Positions 52,240 to 61,083 of a stretch of DNA of 64,000 nt are shown in pieces; positions within the stretch are counted from its first letter, which is position 1, and each line of letters begins with the position of its first letter. The position numbers and the translations under genes were made by a program. The DNA comes from UBA4732 sp963823075. Its GTDB lineage: Bacteria; Planctomycetota; Planctomycetia; Gemmatales; Gemmataceae. The DNA is taken from the NCBI GenBank assembly GCA_963823075.1, contig CAWGKE010000023.1, forward strand, positions 1,550,001-1,614,000. The letters are read 5' to 3'. The notes under the pieces are model-generated. The model saw only the letters and a program-made list of their open reading frames with translations, did not search any database and was not told the DNA's origin.

Positions 52240-53118
52240 ATGTTTCGACGACTCCGTGTGCTGACGCCGTTCGCCGGGATGACGGCCGCCGCCCTGCTCC
52301 TGTCCTGCTGCGGCCCCCGCCAGGCCCGCGCCGCGGACGAGACGCGCTGCGAGGTCGAAACGACCAAGGATATCACGTACTGCGACGGCGACGACGCCGA
52401 CAAGAACAAGCACCAGCTGGACCTTTATTTGCCCAAGGGCAAGAAGGAGTTCCCCGTCGTGATGTTCGTCCACGGCGGCGCCTGGGTGTTCGGCGACCGC
52501 AACTTCTTCGGCATTTACGAAGGGATCGGCAAGATGTTCGCCCGCCACGGCATCGGCGCCGTGGTCATCAGCTACCGCCTGTCGCCGCACGTCAAGCACC
52601 CCGAACACATCAAGGACGTGGCCGCCGCCTTCGCCTGGACGCACAAGCACATCGGCGAATACGGCGGTCGGGCCGACGAGCTGTTCATCTGCGGCCAGTC
52701 GGCCGGCGGCCACCTGGTCGCGCTGCTGGGGACCGACGAGAGCTACCTCCAGGCGGAGGGGCTGTCGCTCAAGGATGTCAAAGGCGTGATGCCGGTCAGC
52801 GGCGTCTACGAGCTGCTCGACGGCTACTTCAACGAGGTCTTCGGCAAGGACCCCGAGGAGCGCAAGAAGGCGTGGCCGCGCAACCACGTCCACGAGGGCT
52901 GCCCGCCGTTCCTCATCGTCTACGCAGACAAGGATTATCCGTTTTGCGACGTGGCGTCGGAGGACTTCTGCAAGGCGCTGAAGGCGGACAAGGTTTCGGC
53001 CGAGACGATGAAGTTCAAGGACCACGACCACTTCAACGAGGTGGTCAAGATGGGCAAGGACGACGATCCCATGGCCAAGGCGCTGTGCGATTTCGTCATG
53101 GCGCACGTCAAGGATTGA
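52240..53118 (+). CDS. Secreted alpha/beta hydrolase (esterase-like)
   Basis: This 292-residue protein has an N-terminal signal (MTAAALLLSCCGPRQARA, with a possible lipobox). The fold markers are VVMFVHGGAWVFGDRN (oxyanion HGGAW), LFICGQSAGGHLVALLG (nucleophile Ser), the acid near IVYADKDYPF and the histidine in KDHDHFNEV. It resembles the BD-FAE/lipase-thioesterase type of carboxylic ester hydrolase. The substrate is unknown. The start at 52240 is preceded by GACGAGGA. It follows meaB by 85 bases but need not be functionally linked. Confidence 0.85.
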   Translation: MFRRLRVLTPFAGMTAAALLLSCCGPRQARAADETRCEVETTKDITYCDGDDADKNKHQLDLYLPKGKKEFPVVMFVHGGAWVFGDRNFFGIYEGIGKMFARHGIGAVVISYRLSPHVKHPEHIKDVAAAFAWTHKHIGEYGGRADELFICGQSAGGHLVALLGTDESYLQAEGLSLKDVKGVMPVSGVYELLDGYFNEVFGKDPEERKKAWPRNHVHEGCPPFLIVYADKDYPFCDVASEDFCKALKADKVSAETMKFKDHDHFNEVVKMGKDDDPMAKALCDFVMAHVKD

Positions 53119-53119
53119 T

Positions 53120-53188
53120 CTCGTTCAGCCGCTCTTCGCAGAAGAGCGCGTCGGCGAAGCGCTCTTCTGCGAAGAGCGGCTAAACGAG
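53120..53188. repeat. Hairpin repeat between hydrolase and ABC ATPase
   Basis: Arms of 23 perfect bases (AGCCGCTCTTCGCAGAAGAG and on, 53127-53149; complement 53159-53181), extended with one mismatch to 53120-53188. It lies between convergent genes, and the ABC ATPase stop codon is inside it, so it probably terminates both transcripts. Confidence 0.8.
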
Positions 53189-53847
53189 CTTCCCCGCTTT
53201 CAGTTCGATCACCCGCGTGGCCGGCCCCGTCGTCCGGGGGTCGTGCGACGCCAGCACCAGCGTCCCGCCCGCGGCGTACAACTCCCGGAGCACCGCCAGC
53301 AGCGCCGCCGCCGCCTCGGCGTCCAGGTTCGACGTCGGCTCGTCCGCGATCACCACCTCCGGCCGGCCGGCCAGCGCCCTGGCGGCGGCCACGCGCTGCT
53401 GCTCCCCGCCGCTCAGGTCTCCCGCCCGCGCCCCGCCTTTCCCGACAGCCCGAAGCGCGACAGCCACTCCCCGGCCCGCCGCCTCCGCTCCGCCCGCGGC
53501 ACGCCGCGCGGGATCAGCGGGTAGGCGACGTTGTCCCCGGCCGACAGGTTCGGGATCAGCGAAAAGTCCTGAAAAATGAACCCCATCCGCCGCCGCACGC
53601 GCGTCCGCTCGACGTCGGAGCAGTCGGTCAGGTTCTTGCCGTCGAAGAGGACCGCCCCGCGCGTCGGCCGCTCCAGCGCCCCGAGCAAGGCCAGCAAAGT
53701 CGTCTTTCCCGATCCCGATAAACCGTTGATCGCGACGAATTCGCCGCGCTCGACGGACAGGGACACGTCGTCCAGCGCGCGCACCTCGTCGCGGGCGGCC
53801 GCCCGGTAGAATTTGCAGAGATTTTTCGTCTCGAAAAGGGGTGGCAT
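53180..53847 (-). CDS. ABC transporter ATP-binding protein (LolD/MacB type), frameshifted
   Basis: This protein is about 222 residues when repaired. It has Walker A INGLSGSGKTTLLALLG, the Q-loop FIFQDFSLIPNLS, signature LSGGEQQRVAAARALAG, Walker B VVIADEPTSNLD and the H-switch LVLASHDPRT. It is the ATPase of an FtsX-like permease pair. The frame breaks near 53430 (GKAGRG then GDLSGGEQQ). The start codon at 53845-53847 lies in the arm of a dispersed hairpin (CATGCTTTCGCGGCC family), so the native ribosome-binding site may have been replaced. Confidence 0.88.
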
Positions 53848-53910
53848 GCTTTCGCGGCCTGTCAGGGGTTTCGTATTTCATGAACGACCTGGAACGGCCG
53901 CGAAAGCATG
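53845..53910. repeat. Hairpin repeat, CATGCTTTCGCGGCC family, third copy
   Basis: Fifteen-base arms (53845-53859 and 53896-53910) match the two hairpins at 21173-21315. The spacer differs. The repeat separates the ABC permease and ATPase genes and includes the ATPase start codon. Confidence 0.8.
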
Positions 53911-53924
53911 GCGCACTCTCGCCG

Positions 53925-55115
53925 TCACCTCATCGCCTCGCGCGGCGCCGCCGTCGCGGCCCGCCACGCCGAATAGAGCGTCCCGGTCAGGACGACCACG
54001 AACGCGATCACGAACGCCAGCAGGAATGGGACGGGCGCCAGCCGGAACGGGACCGGCACGCCCGGCGCCGCATCGACGCCTTCCAGAAACAGCCCGGCCG
54101 CGCCCCAGCCGTTGAAGAGCCGCAACCACGCCCACGCGGCCAAGAGCGCCGTGCAGGCGCCGGCCAGGGCCAGGGCTAGGCTCTCCACCAGGGCGCGCAG
54201 CAGCACCTCGTCGGTCTGCCAGCCCGTCGCCTTGAGGACGCCGATCTCGCGGCGCCGCTCGGCCAGGCCCACCCCCGACGTGACCAGCAGCACCAGCACG
54301 CCGACCGCGAAGGCCAGCAGAAAATGGAGGTTGAAGATCCCTTCCCGGTGCAGCAGGCCCTGTGGCAAGAGGGCGAGCAAATCCTCCCGCCCCGTCACCC
54401 GCGCCCGCACCGCCCCGCCGCCCGCCGGAAACGACAGGTCCCGTTCGACGGCCTGGCTGACGGCGGCCTGGTAGCCCGGCCGGCAGGAAACCAGCAGATC
54501 GGTGGCGAGGCCGTGCTGGTCGAAAACGTCCGCGGCCGTGTCGAACGTGGTCAGCACGAGGTTCGACTGCCACAGCGGGCCGTCCGGCTTGAAGACGCCG
54601 ACCACGCGGGAGACGCGGTCGCCGCGGCTGCTGTGGTAAAACGGCAGGATCGGCGAGCCGACCTTGAGGCCCAGCCGCCGGGCCAAAACGCTGCCCAGCA
54701 CCAGCTCGTTCGGCCCCGGCCCCGGCCCCGGCAGACCGCCCTCGACGCAATCGCCCCAGCCGGCGAAGTGATCCGGCGGCAGGCCGACGAGAACGGCGTA
54801 TTCCCGCTCCTTGCCGAGCCGCACCTCGCCGACGATGCGGGGGACGACCCCGGTGACGCCGTCGAGCCGGCGCACGGCGTCGGCGGCCTCCAGCGGCAGC
54901 GGCACGGGCCGGCCGAACTGAATGCCCGTGACGTACAGGTCGGCGCTGAAGCGGGCCGACGCCTCCGCCTCCGCCTCGACCCCCTGGGAAATCGCCAGGC
55001 CCCCCAGGTACGGCAGCAGCACGGCGACGACGGCGGCGACCGACGCCAGGCTGCGCAGCGGGTGCAGCAGTACGGCGGTCAGCCCCGTAAAGGAGATGTC
55101 AAGGAGGCGACGCAT
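53925..55115 (-). CDS. FtsX-like ABC transporter permease
   Basis: This 396-residue permease has one N-terminal TM helix (LASVAAVVAVLLPYLGGLAI), a large periplasmic domain, and three C-terminal helices (FLLAFAVGVLVLLVTSGVGL, ALVESLALALAGACTALLAA, FLLAFVIAFVVVLTGTLYSA). This is the MacB/LolCE topology. The coupling segment GLAERRREIGVLKATGWQTD, between helices 2 and 3, is characteristic. Members move lipoproteins, peptides or antibiotics across or out of the membrane by mechanotransmission. The ATG at 55113-55115 has no clear ribosome site on its strand. Confidence 0.9.
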   Translation of the reverse strand: MRRLLDISFTGLTAVLLHPLRSLASVAAVVAVLLPYLGGLAISQGVEAEAEASARFSADLYVTGIQFGRPVPLPLEAADAVRRLDGVTGVVPRIVGEVRLGKEREYAVLVGLPPDHFAGWGDCVEGGLPGPGPGPNELVLGSVLARRLGLKVGSPILPFYHSSRGDRVSRVVGVFKPDGPLWQSNLVLTTFDTAADVFDQHGLATDLLVSCRPGYQAAVSQAVERDLSFPAGGGAVRARVTGREDLLALLPQGLLHREGIFNLHFLLAFAVGVLVLLVTSGVGLAERRREIGVLKATGWQTDEVLLRALVESLALALAGACTALLAAWAWLRLFNGWGAAGLFLEGVDAAPGVPVPFRLAPVPFLLAFVIAFVVVLTGTLYSAWRAATAAPREAMR

Positions 55116-55122
55116 CAATTCA

Positions 55123-55202
55123 AAGGAGGAAGGAGGAAGGAGGAAGGAGAAACACGAACGGGCGTCTTTGTATGGATTCATCCTTCATCGTTCATCCTTC
55201 AT
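55123..55202. repeat. Simple repeats: GGAGGAA heptamers and TTCATCC motifs
   Basis: Four tandem heptamers of the GGAGGAA type (about 55123-55149) are followed by TTCATCC/TTCATCG copies near 55178-55202. They lie between the small Cys protein and the permease and reach into the former's C-terminal codons (RMKDER). Confidence 0.6.
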
Positions 55203-55493
55203 CCTTTCTTTGAGCGGCGGGTAGTAAAAGACGGAGCCGGCGTGCCGGGGACAGAAATATCCGCCGCCAGGGATGGGGCCGCGCTCCAGAGAACACGACC
55301 CGTCCAGCCGCGGGTCGAAGCCGAAGGCGCAGTCCCCGATATCGACCGCCGGCCCGAATCCCAGACCGCCGACGAGCCGCTGGAACGACTCGTCGCGCCC
55401 CGGCCGCGGCCGGCCTTCCGCGACCAGCACCGCCCCGGACGCGCCGGCCAGCAGCAAGAGGACGATCCCCAGGGCGTGGGTGCGTGATTCCAT
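55185..55493 (-). CDS. Small TM-anchored Cys-containing protein, 102 aa
   Basis: The N-terminal TM or signal helix (ALGIVLLLLAGASGAVLVAE) precedes a short extracytoplasmic domain with three cysteines (DIGDCAFGFDPR, DGSCSLERG, GGGYFCPRH). The last residues derive from the TTCATCC repeat. I do not recognise it. It lies between the FG-GAP protein and the ABC permease, all on the minus strand, and could be an accessory or substrate of that transporter. ATG at 55491-55493; AGGAATC is just upstream. Confidence 0.6.
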   Translation of the reverse strand: MESRTHALGIVLLLLAGASGAVLVAEGRPRPGRDESFQRLVGGLGFGPAVDIGDCAFGFDPRLDGSCSLERGPIPGGGYFCPRHAGSVFYYPPLKERMKDER

Positions 55494-55505
55494 GATTCCT
55501 AGTTT

Positions 55506-55747
55506 TTCGGTTCCGCGATGTCGTGCATCTGGTTGATCGCCGGATTCACCCCCTCGTTCCCAAGCTCCGCTTGGGAGCGCAGGTCCGCGAAACTCCGTTT
55601 CGCGTCCGGCCCCTGAACGGGACGCGAAGCAGAGCTTCGCGGCAGGCGTTCCCAAACAGAGTTTGGGAACGAGGGATGAACCCCGCCGCTCGCCGCGCCT
55701 GCTTACTTCGGTTCCGCGACGTCGTGCATCTGGTTGATCGCCGGATT
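55506..55747. repeat. Direct duplication of an FG-GAP gene end flanking a hairpin element
   Basis: A 41-base segment of the FG-GAP gene's last codons (55707-55747) is repeated at 55506-55546 with one mismatch. Between them is a composite hairpin (55551-55675) with arms CCCTCGTTCCCAA and TTGGGAACGAGGG and nested smaller stems (CAAGCTCCGCTTGGGA; ACGCGAAGCAGAGCTTCGCG). The layout looks like an element insertion with a long target duplication. Confidence 0.75.
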
Positions 55748-57590
55748 GTCGATCGTCTGCGTCCGGTATCCGCCCCCGCGGCGCGGCCACTTGACTTCCA
55801 CGCGGTCGATCTTGGTGCGGTCGCCCAGGCCGAAGTGGAGCGTCCTGGACGACTGCGACAGGTAGCCGCCGGCCGCGTCCACCTGGCGGACCATGACCGT
55901 GTCGCCGCTGTGGAGGACCACCAGCGCCCCGACGGCGTCGCGGCCGCACTGGCCGCCGTCGGCCTTGCCCCCCGTCAGGCGGAAGGCGACGTAGTTCCTC
56001 TTCGGGAACTGGTTGCGGTAGTAGAACGCCCGGTCGTTGAAGTTGTTGACGACGAGATCGAGCCGGCCGTCGCCGTCGAAGTCGGCCGTCGCGGCGCAGC
56101 GCGAGCTGCGGGCCGCGTCCTGGCCGCCGATCTTCTCTGCGAGGTTCGTGCCGCCGGGCGGCGGGTCGATCCCCTCCTTCGCCGCCCGGTCGGTGAACGT
56201 CTCGTCGCCGTTGTTCATCATCAGCGCGTTGGGCCAATAGCCGTAGGGATAGCCCATTCCCGACGGCAGGAACACGTCCTCGTAGCCGTCGTAGTCGAAA
56301 TCGCCGACGGCGATCCCCCAGGGCCACCACGTCTCCATGCTCGCCTTGTCGGAAATTTCCTCGAACTTGCCCGAGGGCAGCTGCTTGAACAGCGTGTTGC
56401 CGAAAACCACGTCCTCGTAGTGCAGCTTGAACTTGCCCGCCATGCTGTCCTCGGCGTCTCGCGCCGCGCCCTCGCGGTGATAAAACGGACCTACCACATG
56501 GTCGTATTTCTTCTTCAGGTTGTCCTGCGTCCCGGTCAGCGGCGGGATCTTGGGCGGCAGCCACATGTCGGAGTGCATGTCCACGACGAGCAGGTCGAGC
56601 CGGCCGTCGTTGTTGAAGTCGAACGCCTTGGAGCCGATCGCCCCGAACGAGGTGCGGCCGAGATATTCCTTGGTCACATCCGTAAATGTGCCGTCGCCGT
56701 TGTTGTGGTAGAGCTGGCTGGCGCCGAACATGTTGGTGACGAACAGGTCGAGGTAGCCGTCGCCGTCGAAGTCGAAGACGGCCACGTCGCCGCCCCAGCC
56801 CTTGCCCGCCAGGCCCGACTTCGCCGTCACGTCCGTGAAGGTGCCGTCGCCGTTGTTGTGGTAGAGGATGTTGTGTTCGATCGGGCTGTCGGCCAGCTGA
56901 TCGAAGTTCGAGCACGCCGGGGAAGTGGTGCTGCCCCTTGTCGTAGTCGTCCTGCGTCCACTTGGCGGTGTTGGTGACGAACAGGTCGAGGTAGCCGTCG
57001 TTGTCGTAGTCGAAGAAGACGGCGGTCTGCGAGTGGCCGACGTAGGGGACGTGGGCCTTTTCGGTGACGTCGGTGAAGGTGCCGTCGCCGTTGTTGTGGA
57101 ACAGCACGTTGCCGCCGCGCGTGCTGGTCACGAACAGGTCCTGCTTGCCGTCGTTGTCGTAGTCGGCCCAGACGGCGCCGACGCAGACGCGGTCGCCGAG
57201 GGCGACGCCGGCCTTGTCGGTGACATCCTCGAATGTGCCGTCGCCCTTGTTGCGGTACAGCGCGTTGCGGCCGAGCTGGTTGACGAAATAAATGTCGTCG
57301 TGGCCGTCGCCGTCGAAGTCGCCGACCGCGACGCCGCAGCCGTGGTCGTAGAGGTTAATTTTGAACTTTTCCCCTTGCTCATTGGGGAGGAAATTCATGT
57401 GGAAGTCGATGCCGGATTCCTCGGCGCACTCGCGGAAGCCGGGGCTGGCGTTGGCCGCGTTCGGGGAAGGGCCGCTGGGGTTCGGCGGCGCGTTCCCCTT
57501 GTTCCAGAAGAAGACGTAGTAGGCGACGCCCCCCGCGACCACGAGAATCACGGCCGCCAGGGCCGCGATGATCGACCGAGACATGGACAT
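55703..57590 (-). CDS. FG-GAP/VCBS and ASPIC-UnbV domain protein (CRTAC1-like), frameshifted
   Basis: This protein is about 629 residues when repaired. A TM/signal anchor (IIAALAAVILVVAGGVAYYV) is followed by at least six FG-GAP-type calcium repeats (VAVGDFDGDGHDDIYFVNQL, AVWADYDNDGKQDLFVTS, VFFDYDNDGYLDLFVTN, VAVFDFDGDGYLDLFVTN, AFDFNNDGRLDLLVVDM, ATADFDGDGRLDLVVNNF). The C-terminus is ASPIC/UnbV-like (VRQVDAAGGYLSQSSRTLHF, VEVKWPRRGG). It forms a beta-propeller outside the membrane. The frame breaks near 56907. The two possible starts MSMSRS and MSRS are six bases apart, and GGAGG precedes both. Confidence 0.85.
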
Positions 57591-57630
57591 TCAACCTCCT
57601 CGCACCCCGACAACCGACTCCTCATCCCCG

Positions 57631-58666
57631 TCACGCCAGGGCCAGCTCCACGGACAGCAGCACCATAGAGCCAAGATAGCCGAGAAACGCCAGGCGGAGA
57701 AGGCGGCCCGTCGCGGCCGGCAGCAGCGGCCGGCTCTCGGGGCCGTCGCCGAGCCAGGCGGCGACGCAGGCCCAGCCGACGCAGAACGCCCCGCTGAGGA
57801 AGAGGGCGACCGGGACCAGACTCAGCGGCGCCTTCGGCACGAGGTCGTAGGGGCAGTGGTGGGGCCGGTGCAGCAGGCGCGGGGCGGCCGCGTCGATCAG
57901 GAACAGGCCGTTGACCACGACCGAGGCGGCCGCGCTCAGCAGAAGCGGGGCCAGCCACGCCCCGGGGGCGCCGCCGCAGAGAGGCGGCGCCCAGCGCCAC
58001 GACCATGAGGCCGTTGATCGTGTAATAGCCGCCGTACAGCCACGGGCCGGAGTCCGCCCCCGACAGCGCCGGCGGCAGGAAGCGCGAGGCGCCGCCCGCC
58101 GCGTCGAAGACGCCCGCACAGCAGCCGCCTTCAGGGAACTCCTCCTTCTTCGGAATGACGAGGTAGGCGACCTCCGATGCGGCGTCGGCGACGGCGAGGG
58201 CGGAGGCCGCCAGCAGGACGAACAGGACGCGGCCGGTCAGCGGCGCCGTGCGCGTGCCCCGGTTGACGAGATACAGGACGAACCAGGCGCCGCTCAGGAA
58301 GACCAGGGCCGGCTTCATCGCCTGGAGCGCGGCCAGCAGCGGCGGCAGGAAGCGGGCGGGGCCGATGCTGCCGACCCCGATTTGCGTCACACCGTAGATG
58401 CACATGACGTCCGGCCACTCCGGGACGTAGCTCTGCAACAGGAGATAAAGCAGAGGCCAGGAGAGGACGTTGAGGGCGAGGAGCAGTCCGCCGAGCATGA
58501 ACAGGAGGTAGCAGCGGTCCTCCGCCGCCTGGCGCCGTTCGGGGCCGGCGCCGCGGCGGCGCCAGGCGAGCCAGGCGAAAACCCACAGGACGACGACCAG
58601 CAGCCCCAGGCCGAGGCGGAGCAGGCTGACGGCGGCGTCCAGCACGGCGTAAGCGTTGAGGATCAT
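57631..58666 (-). CDS. Polytopic membrane protein of unknown function, frameshifted
   Basis: This protein is about 345 residues when repaired, with roughly eight membrane helices (LGLGLLVVVLWVFAWLAW, YLLFMLGGLLLALNVLSWPL, VLFVLLAASALAVADAASEV, APLLLSAAASVVVNGLFLID, VALFLSGAFCVGWACVAAWL, LGYLGSMVLLSVELAL). A notable loop contains YVPEWPDVMCIYGVTQIG, and another has two adjacent cysteines (EGGCCAGVFD). The frame breaks near 57987. No family is recognised. It is the first gene of a minus-strand set with the FG-GAP protein, small Cys protein and ABC transporter, suggesting one membrane system. Confidence 0.7.
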
Positions 58667-58737
58667 CGCGGTTCGTCCGGCTCGGCGAGATTGCGGCGTG
58701 GCATGGCCGAGACGGCCGTGCCATACCCGACCTTTTG

Positions 58738-60846
58738 CTATCGTAACAACCATTTCACCACGTCATGCGCCGCCGCCCGGTCGTCTTCCGCGAACTTGTC
58801 CGCCGCGCCCGCCGCCTCGTACACCGCCTTCATCCAGCGACCCATGCCGGTCCCGTGCTGGTTGTGGATGGTCACCTCGCCCGGCGCGGCCAGGGCCGAC
58901 AGCGCCGACAGGCCGCCGTACTTCAGCGCCCCCGGCAGCATCATCGGGTCGTCCGTCGTCTTGACCTGCTCGAAGCGGAAGCCGTGGACGTCGGCCGCCG
59001 TTCGCGCTACCGCGTCGCCGCACAGCGCCCGCGCCAGCAGCGCCCACGGTCCCGCCTCCTCAAAACCGATAAGATCGACCTGCTTCGTTTTCTCATGGCC
59101 GTGGACGTAGGCCACGGCCGTCAGGATGTCATGAACGCGCTGGGCCAGCAGCGGTTTGTTATAGCAGAAGGTGTAGCCGGCGAATTTCGGATCGACCGTG
59201 GGCGGCTTGTCCAGGGCCAACTCGCCGACGTCGAACACGTCCACCGCGAAGACGCCGGCGCCCGAATCCAGAATCCGCGCCGCCTCGGGGACGAGCTTGC
59301 CGTCCTTGAACAGGCTCGCCTTGCCGTCGGGGTGGACCCAGACGACGACCGTGCCGTTGAAGTTGGCGCGGCACATGCCGACGGCGGGGACCTGTTCGCC
59401 GGCGCCCTTGCGGCTCAGCAGATAGCGGCGCGAGATCACGCCGTCCTGCTCCTGGCGGTCGCCGACCTCCTTCGCCTCCACGTCCTCCGGCCGCGGCAAT
59501 TCGTCGTGGATCATCACGCGCAGGGCCGTGCCGATCACCCGGCGGTACTCGTCCAGCCCCTTGCCGTCTTTCGGCAGGAGCGACTCGATTTGCTTGTCCG
59601 ACTCCTGCGTCAAAAGCTGCCGCAGCCGCGACGCATCCACCGCATCCTTGGGCAGCGGATGCTGCTCGTCGTAGACCGACAGGTCCTTCGTCGGCACGAC
59701 CGGCTCGAACGGCTTCTCCGTCACCGGCTCCGGTTGGCCCAATTTGAGGTACTTATTGAACCAGTTGTACATCACCTCGCGGCTGACCTGGTTGTAGTTG
59801 TGTTCAAACTGCGGGAACACCTTTGCCGAAACGCGGTCCTCGGCCCCGTAAAGCTTGTACAGGCTCTTCAGCGGCGGCAGGCCGGTCTCCTCGACGTGCA
59901 GCGTCCAGTCGTGGGCGCCGGTCATGCCGAGCGGCTTCGGCGCGAACAGGGCGGCCAGCTCCACGTTGCCCGTGTCCTGGCGCAGGTACGAGGCGTTCTC
60001 GCAGACGCAGCCGCCCTGCATTTCCGTGGACACCATCACGGCCGGGAACGCGACGGTCGGCCGATCGTCCACCGCGCAGAGGATGAATGTCTGCGTGCCG
60101 CCGCCGCTGGCGCCGGTGACGCCGATCCGGTTCGGGTCCACGTCCGGCAGCGACAGGAGGAAGTCGAGCGCTCGGATGCTGTTCCAGGTCTGCAACCCCA
60201 TGAAGCTCTGCAACCGCAATTCGGCCTCGGCGTCGGTGAAGCCCTGGGCGTGGGGGATCATTTTGCTGTCGCTGTGACCGACCATGTCGTAGTGGAAGAC
60301 GACGCAGCCCATGCGGGCGAGCTGGGCGGGCAGCGCTTGCAGCGGGTAGCGGGCGCCGGCCTCGGTCTTGTCGCCGCCGCCCTGGACGATCGCCTCGGCC
60401 GCCTTCGCGCCGGCGTCGTAGAAGCGGGCGTCCTGCCAGTGGCCGTGCGGGAACAGCACGCCGGGCAATTTGCCGGTCTTGCCCTTGGGCCGGTAGAGGT
60501 TGCCGCTGACGTAGTGGCCCGGCGTGCTCTCGAAGAAGACTTTTTCGATCGTGTATTCATCGCGGTCGATCTTGCCGTGGATCACGGCGTTGAGCGGCGT
60601 CTTCTCGGGCATGGGCCAGAGTCCCTCGGCGACGAGGACCTGTTCGCGGAGGGCCTGGCGCCGCGCCTCCCAGGTCTTGAGGTCGGCGGGCGGCGTGAAG
60701 AGAAAATCCTTGTCGTTGAGGGTGCGGACCTTGCCGATGCGGGCGTCCTGCGGCTTCTGGCCGGCGGGCAGGACGCGGGTCGGGTCGTCGGCGGCGGTCA
60801 GCGCCAGGGAGAGGACGACGGCGGTGGACAGGGCCGGGAGCTTCAT
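58738..60846 (-). CDS. Secreted alpha/beta hydrolase (acetyl xylan esterase-like), 702 aa
   Basis: A signal peptide (LSTAVVLSLALTAADD) is followed by an N-terminal hydrolase domain: LPGVLFPHGHWQDARFYDAG, CVVFHYDMVGHSDSK, IGVTGASGGGTQTFILCAVD (nucleophile Ser in GASGGG), FAPKPLGMTGAHDWT and FEHNYNQVSREVMYNWF (His). The C-terminal half repeats a hydrolase-like fold but lacks a clear nucleophile (LIGFEEAGPWALLARAL). Planctomycetes have many such enzymes for plant or algal polysaccharide esters. The ATG at 60844-60846 begins the signal. It is monocistronic. Confidence 0.85.
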   Translation of the reverse strand: MKLPALSTAVVLSLALTAADDPTRVLPAGQKPQDARIGKVRTLNDKDFLFTPPADLKTWEARRQALREQVLVAEGLWPMPEKTPLNAVIHGKIDRDEYTIEKVFFESTPGHYVSGNLYRPKGKTGKLPGVLFPHGHWQDARFYDAGAKAAEAIVQGGGDKTEAGARYPLQALPAQLARMGCVVFHYDMVGHSDSKMIPHAQGFTDAEAELRLQSFMGLQTWNSIRALDFLLSLPDVDPNRIGVTGASGGGTQTFILCAVDDRPTVAFPAVMVSTEMQGGCVCENASYLRQDTGNVELAALFAPKPLGMTGAHDWTLHVEETGLPPLKSLYKLYGAEDRVSAKVFPQFEHNYNQVSREVMYNWFNKYLKLGQPEPVTEKPFEPVVPTKDLSVYDEQHPLPKDAVDASRLRQLLTQESDKQIESLLPKDGKGLDEYRRVIGTALRVMIHDELPRPEDVEAKEVGDRQEQDGVISRRYLLSRKGAGEQVPAVGMCRANFNGTVVVWVHPDGKASLFKDGKLVPEAARILDSGAGVFAVDVFDVGELALDKPPTVDPKFAGYTFCYNKPLLAQRVHDILTAVAYVHGHEKTKQVDLIGFEEAGPWALLARALCGDAVARTAADVHGFRFEQVKTTDDPMMLPGALKYGGLSALSALAAPGEVTIHNQHGTGMGRWMKAVYEAAGAADKFAEDDRAAAHDVVKWLLR

Positions 60847-60937
60847 CGAGGTTCCTCCGCGGGATGCGAGACGGCGATGCTACGCAGGCTAAGGCGCCGG
60901 AGCGGCGGCGTCAACTCTCGGGTAGTGTGTCAGCTTG

Positions 60938-60983
60938 TCCCATGGGTCCTATAGGACCTATACGTCCTATAGGACCCATGGGA
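60938..60983. repeat. 46-bp palindrome with GTCCTATAGGAC core
   Basis: Arms of 20 bases (TCCCATGGGTCCTATAGGAC at 60938-60957, complement at 60964-60983) surround CTATAC. It is self-complementary apart from the central pair. The core is the same as in the palindrome at 19096-19133. It lies in the divergent gap between the esterase and glycosyltransferase genes. Confidence 0.85.
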
Positions 60984-61083
60984 TAAACAGAGACACTGCC
61001 AACTCTCGCGTTGCCCGCCGCCCGCGTTTCCGCTATACCCGCCGGTCGGACCACCCCGCGGCCCCGCACGGAGGCGAGCGGCC

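Noticed and set aside
58765..60954. Plus-strand open frame of about 730 codons over the esterase gene
   Set aside because: It is compositionally biased, without motifs, and opposite a clear alpha/beta hydrolase.
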